From Bog-756 sp963727955 (lineage in GTDB: Bacteria; Actinomycetota; Acidimicrobiia; Acidimicrobiales; RAAP-2), in NCBI GenBank assembly GCA_963727955.1, contig CAVSII010000001.1, positions 310,001 to 374,000 of the forward strand: a DNA stretch of 64,000 nt. Reading direction: 5' to 3'. The position numbers were made by a program, and so were the translations under genes. The notes under the pieces are model-generated. The model saw only the letters and a program-made list of their open reading frames with translations, had not been told where the DNA came from and did no database searches. Shown here in pieces: positions 63,454-64,000 of the stretch. Every line of letters starts with the position of its first letter. Position 1 is the first letter of the stretch.

Positions 63454-64000
63454 CTAGAGCCGATCCTGGATCTGGGGGCCGTGTTCGGTCAGGAAGACGA
63501 GAGCCTCGTCCATGCCGACCACGTGGCCCTGCGCCGCCAGGTTTTGGTAAGAGCGGTCCCCTTCGGCCGCTTTTCGGACCATGATCCCGCGGTTGTAGCC
63601 GATCCGGGCGATGACGTCGTCGACAAAACCGGTTCGGTCGGCCAGGCCGTAGGCATCGAGCAGTAGGCGCAGTCTGCCGATCCGGTCGGGAGGGTGCTCC
63701 CAGCCGAGCATCCTGGTCACCGACGGCCCATGGAGCGGGACCCACTGCCAGGCGACGAAGGCCACATCCGATACGGCCCTGCCGGGGCCGGCCAGATCCC
63801 AGTCGATGATCCCCTTGAGGTTGCCGCCCTCCAGGACGACGTTGTAAGGGGCGAGATCGTGGTGACAGACCAGTTCGGACGGTCCGAGCGTGGCCGGACC
63901 GGCGTGCCAGGGCACGACCCCCTCCGGTCGGAAGTCGCGTACGGCCCGGTGATACTGGGCGGTGGCCTCCCCGACCTGCTCGAGCACATCATCACGCCGA
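63454..64000 (-). CDS. Aminoglycoside-phosphotransferase-like kinase, 5' end outside the window
   Basis: The frame is open to the last base of the window, so the N-terminal part is missing. The visible ~180 residues have VCHHDLAPYNVVLEGGNLKG with the Brenner-type catalytic HxDxxxxN, followed by GIIDWDLAGPGRAVSDVAFV with the metal-binding Asp. This places it in the APH/choline-kinase superfamily of small-molecule kinases. An internal GTG at 63987 is in frame, but the conserved N-lobe would precede it. It is read in the same direction as the FUSC gene. The substrate is unknown. Confidence 0.8.
   Translation of the reverse strand, partial: RRDDVLEQVGEATAQYHRAVRDFRPEGVVPWHAGPATLGPSELVCHHDLAPYNVVLEGGNLKGIIDWDLAGPGRAVSDVAFVAWQWVPLHGPSVTRMLGWEHPPDRIGRLRLLLDAYGLADRTGFVDDVIARIGYNRGIMVRKAAEGDRSYQNLAAQGHVVGMDEALVFLTEHGPQIQDRL

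Overview
The window is 64 kb of GC-rich DNA, and its gene content points to a high-GC actinobacterium. It carries a complete Mce lipid-import locus, an ECF sigma/RskA-type anti-sigma pair, partner-switching (STAS/RsbW-like/SpoIIE-like) regulators, an LLM-class flavin oxidoreductase, DUF2510 'WYPDP' membrane proteins and frequent GTG/TTG starts. The flavour resembles Acidimicrobiia or a related lineage rather than Mycobacterium or Streptomyces, but that placement is inference. I recognised no rRNA, tRNA, CRISPR array, transposase or integrase.

Layout. 0-11 kb is a redox and transport block: an MBL-fold hydrolase, a thioredoxin-reductase-like flavoprotein overlapping a LUD-domain gene, two MFS transporters with possible operator repeats upstream, a small HTH protein, a SnoaL-like protein, an LLM flavin monooxygenase broken by one in-frame TAG, an FMN reductase and a DUF2090 aldolase-like protein. 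10.8-26.4 kb is the Mce locus: a divergent cyclic-nucleotide-binding protein, two YrbE/MlaE permeases, six Mce proteins joined mostly by 4-base stop/start overlaps, three predicted exported proteins of unknown function, the Mkl/MlaF ATPase, a Mce-associated membrane protein and a fourth exported protein. Three of the four exported proteins share a short C-terminal signature. I regard them as the best candidates for an undescribed component of the system.

26.4-28.4 kb holds a MerR regulator divergent from an AurF-like diiron oxygenase, with a dyad overlapping the oxygenase promoter. 28.4-34.1 kb is an accessory stretch (flavin split-barrel protein, DHA2 drug exporter, DUF2510/DUF6159-like membrane protein, RibD-C reductase, VOC protein) and contains two decayed gene remnants. 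34.2-37.5 kb is an ECF sigma/anti-sigma operon divergent from a secreted-repeat protein and a four-helix membrane protein. 37.9-42.2 kb is a partner-switching module: a PAS/GAF/SpoIIE-like phosphatase, two STAS antagonists, an RsbW-like ATPase and a decayed second phosphatase. 42.3-45.5 kb has a small secreted protein, a compositionally different stretch with a DUF2079 membrane protein, and an FTR1 iron-permease fragment.

45.5-57.1 kb contains two closely similar GH1 genes flanking a Baeyer-Villiger monooxygenase / double-SDR / amidohydrolase operon. That operon has the enzyme logic of cyclic alcohol to ketone to lactone to hydroxyacid. The same stretch has PRC-barrel, cupin, membrane and GGDEF-EAL genes. 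57.4-64 kb has DUF2252, small membrane proteins, a FUSC-family membrane protein and the 3' part of an aminoglycoside-phosphotransferase-like kinase running off the window edge.

Several genes are interrupted: an amber codon at 8747, an A-run slip near 33067 and a G-run slip near 52757. Each could be genuine decay or an assembly error, and only reads can separate the two. All family calls come from reading motifs by eye; no database search was run.
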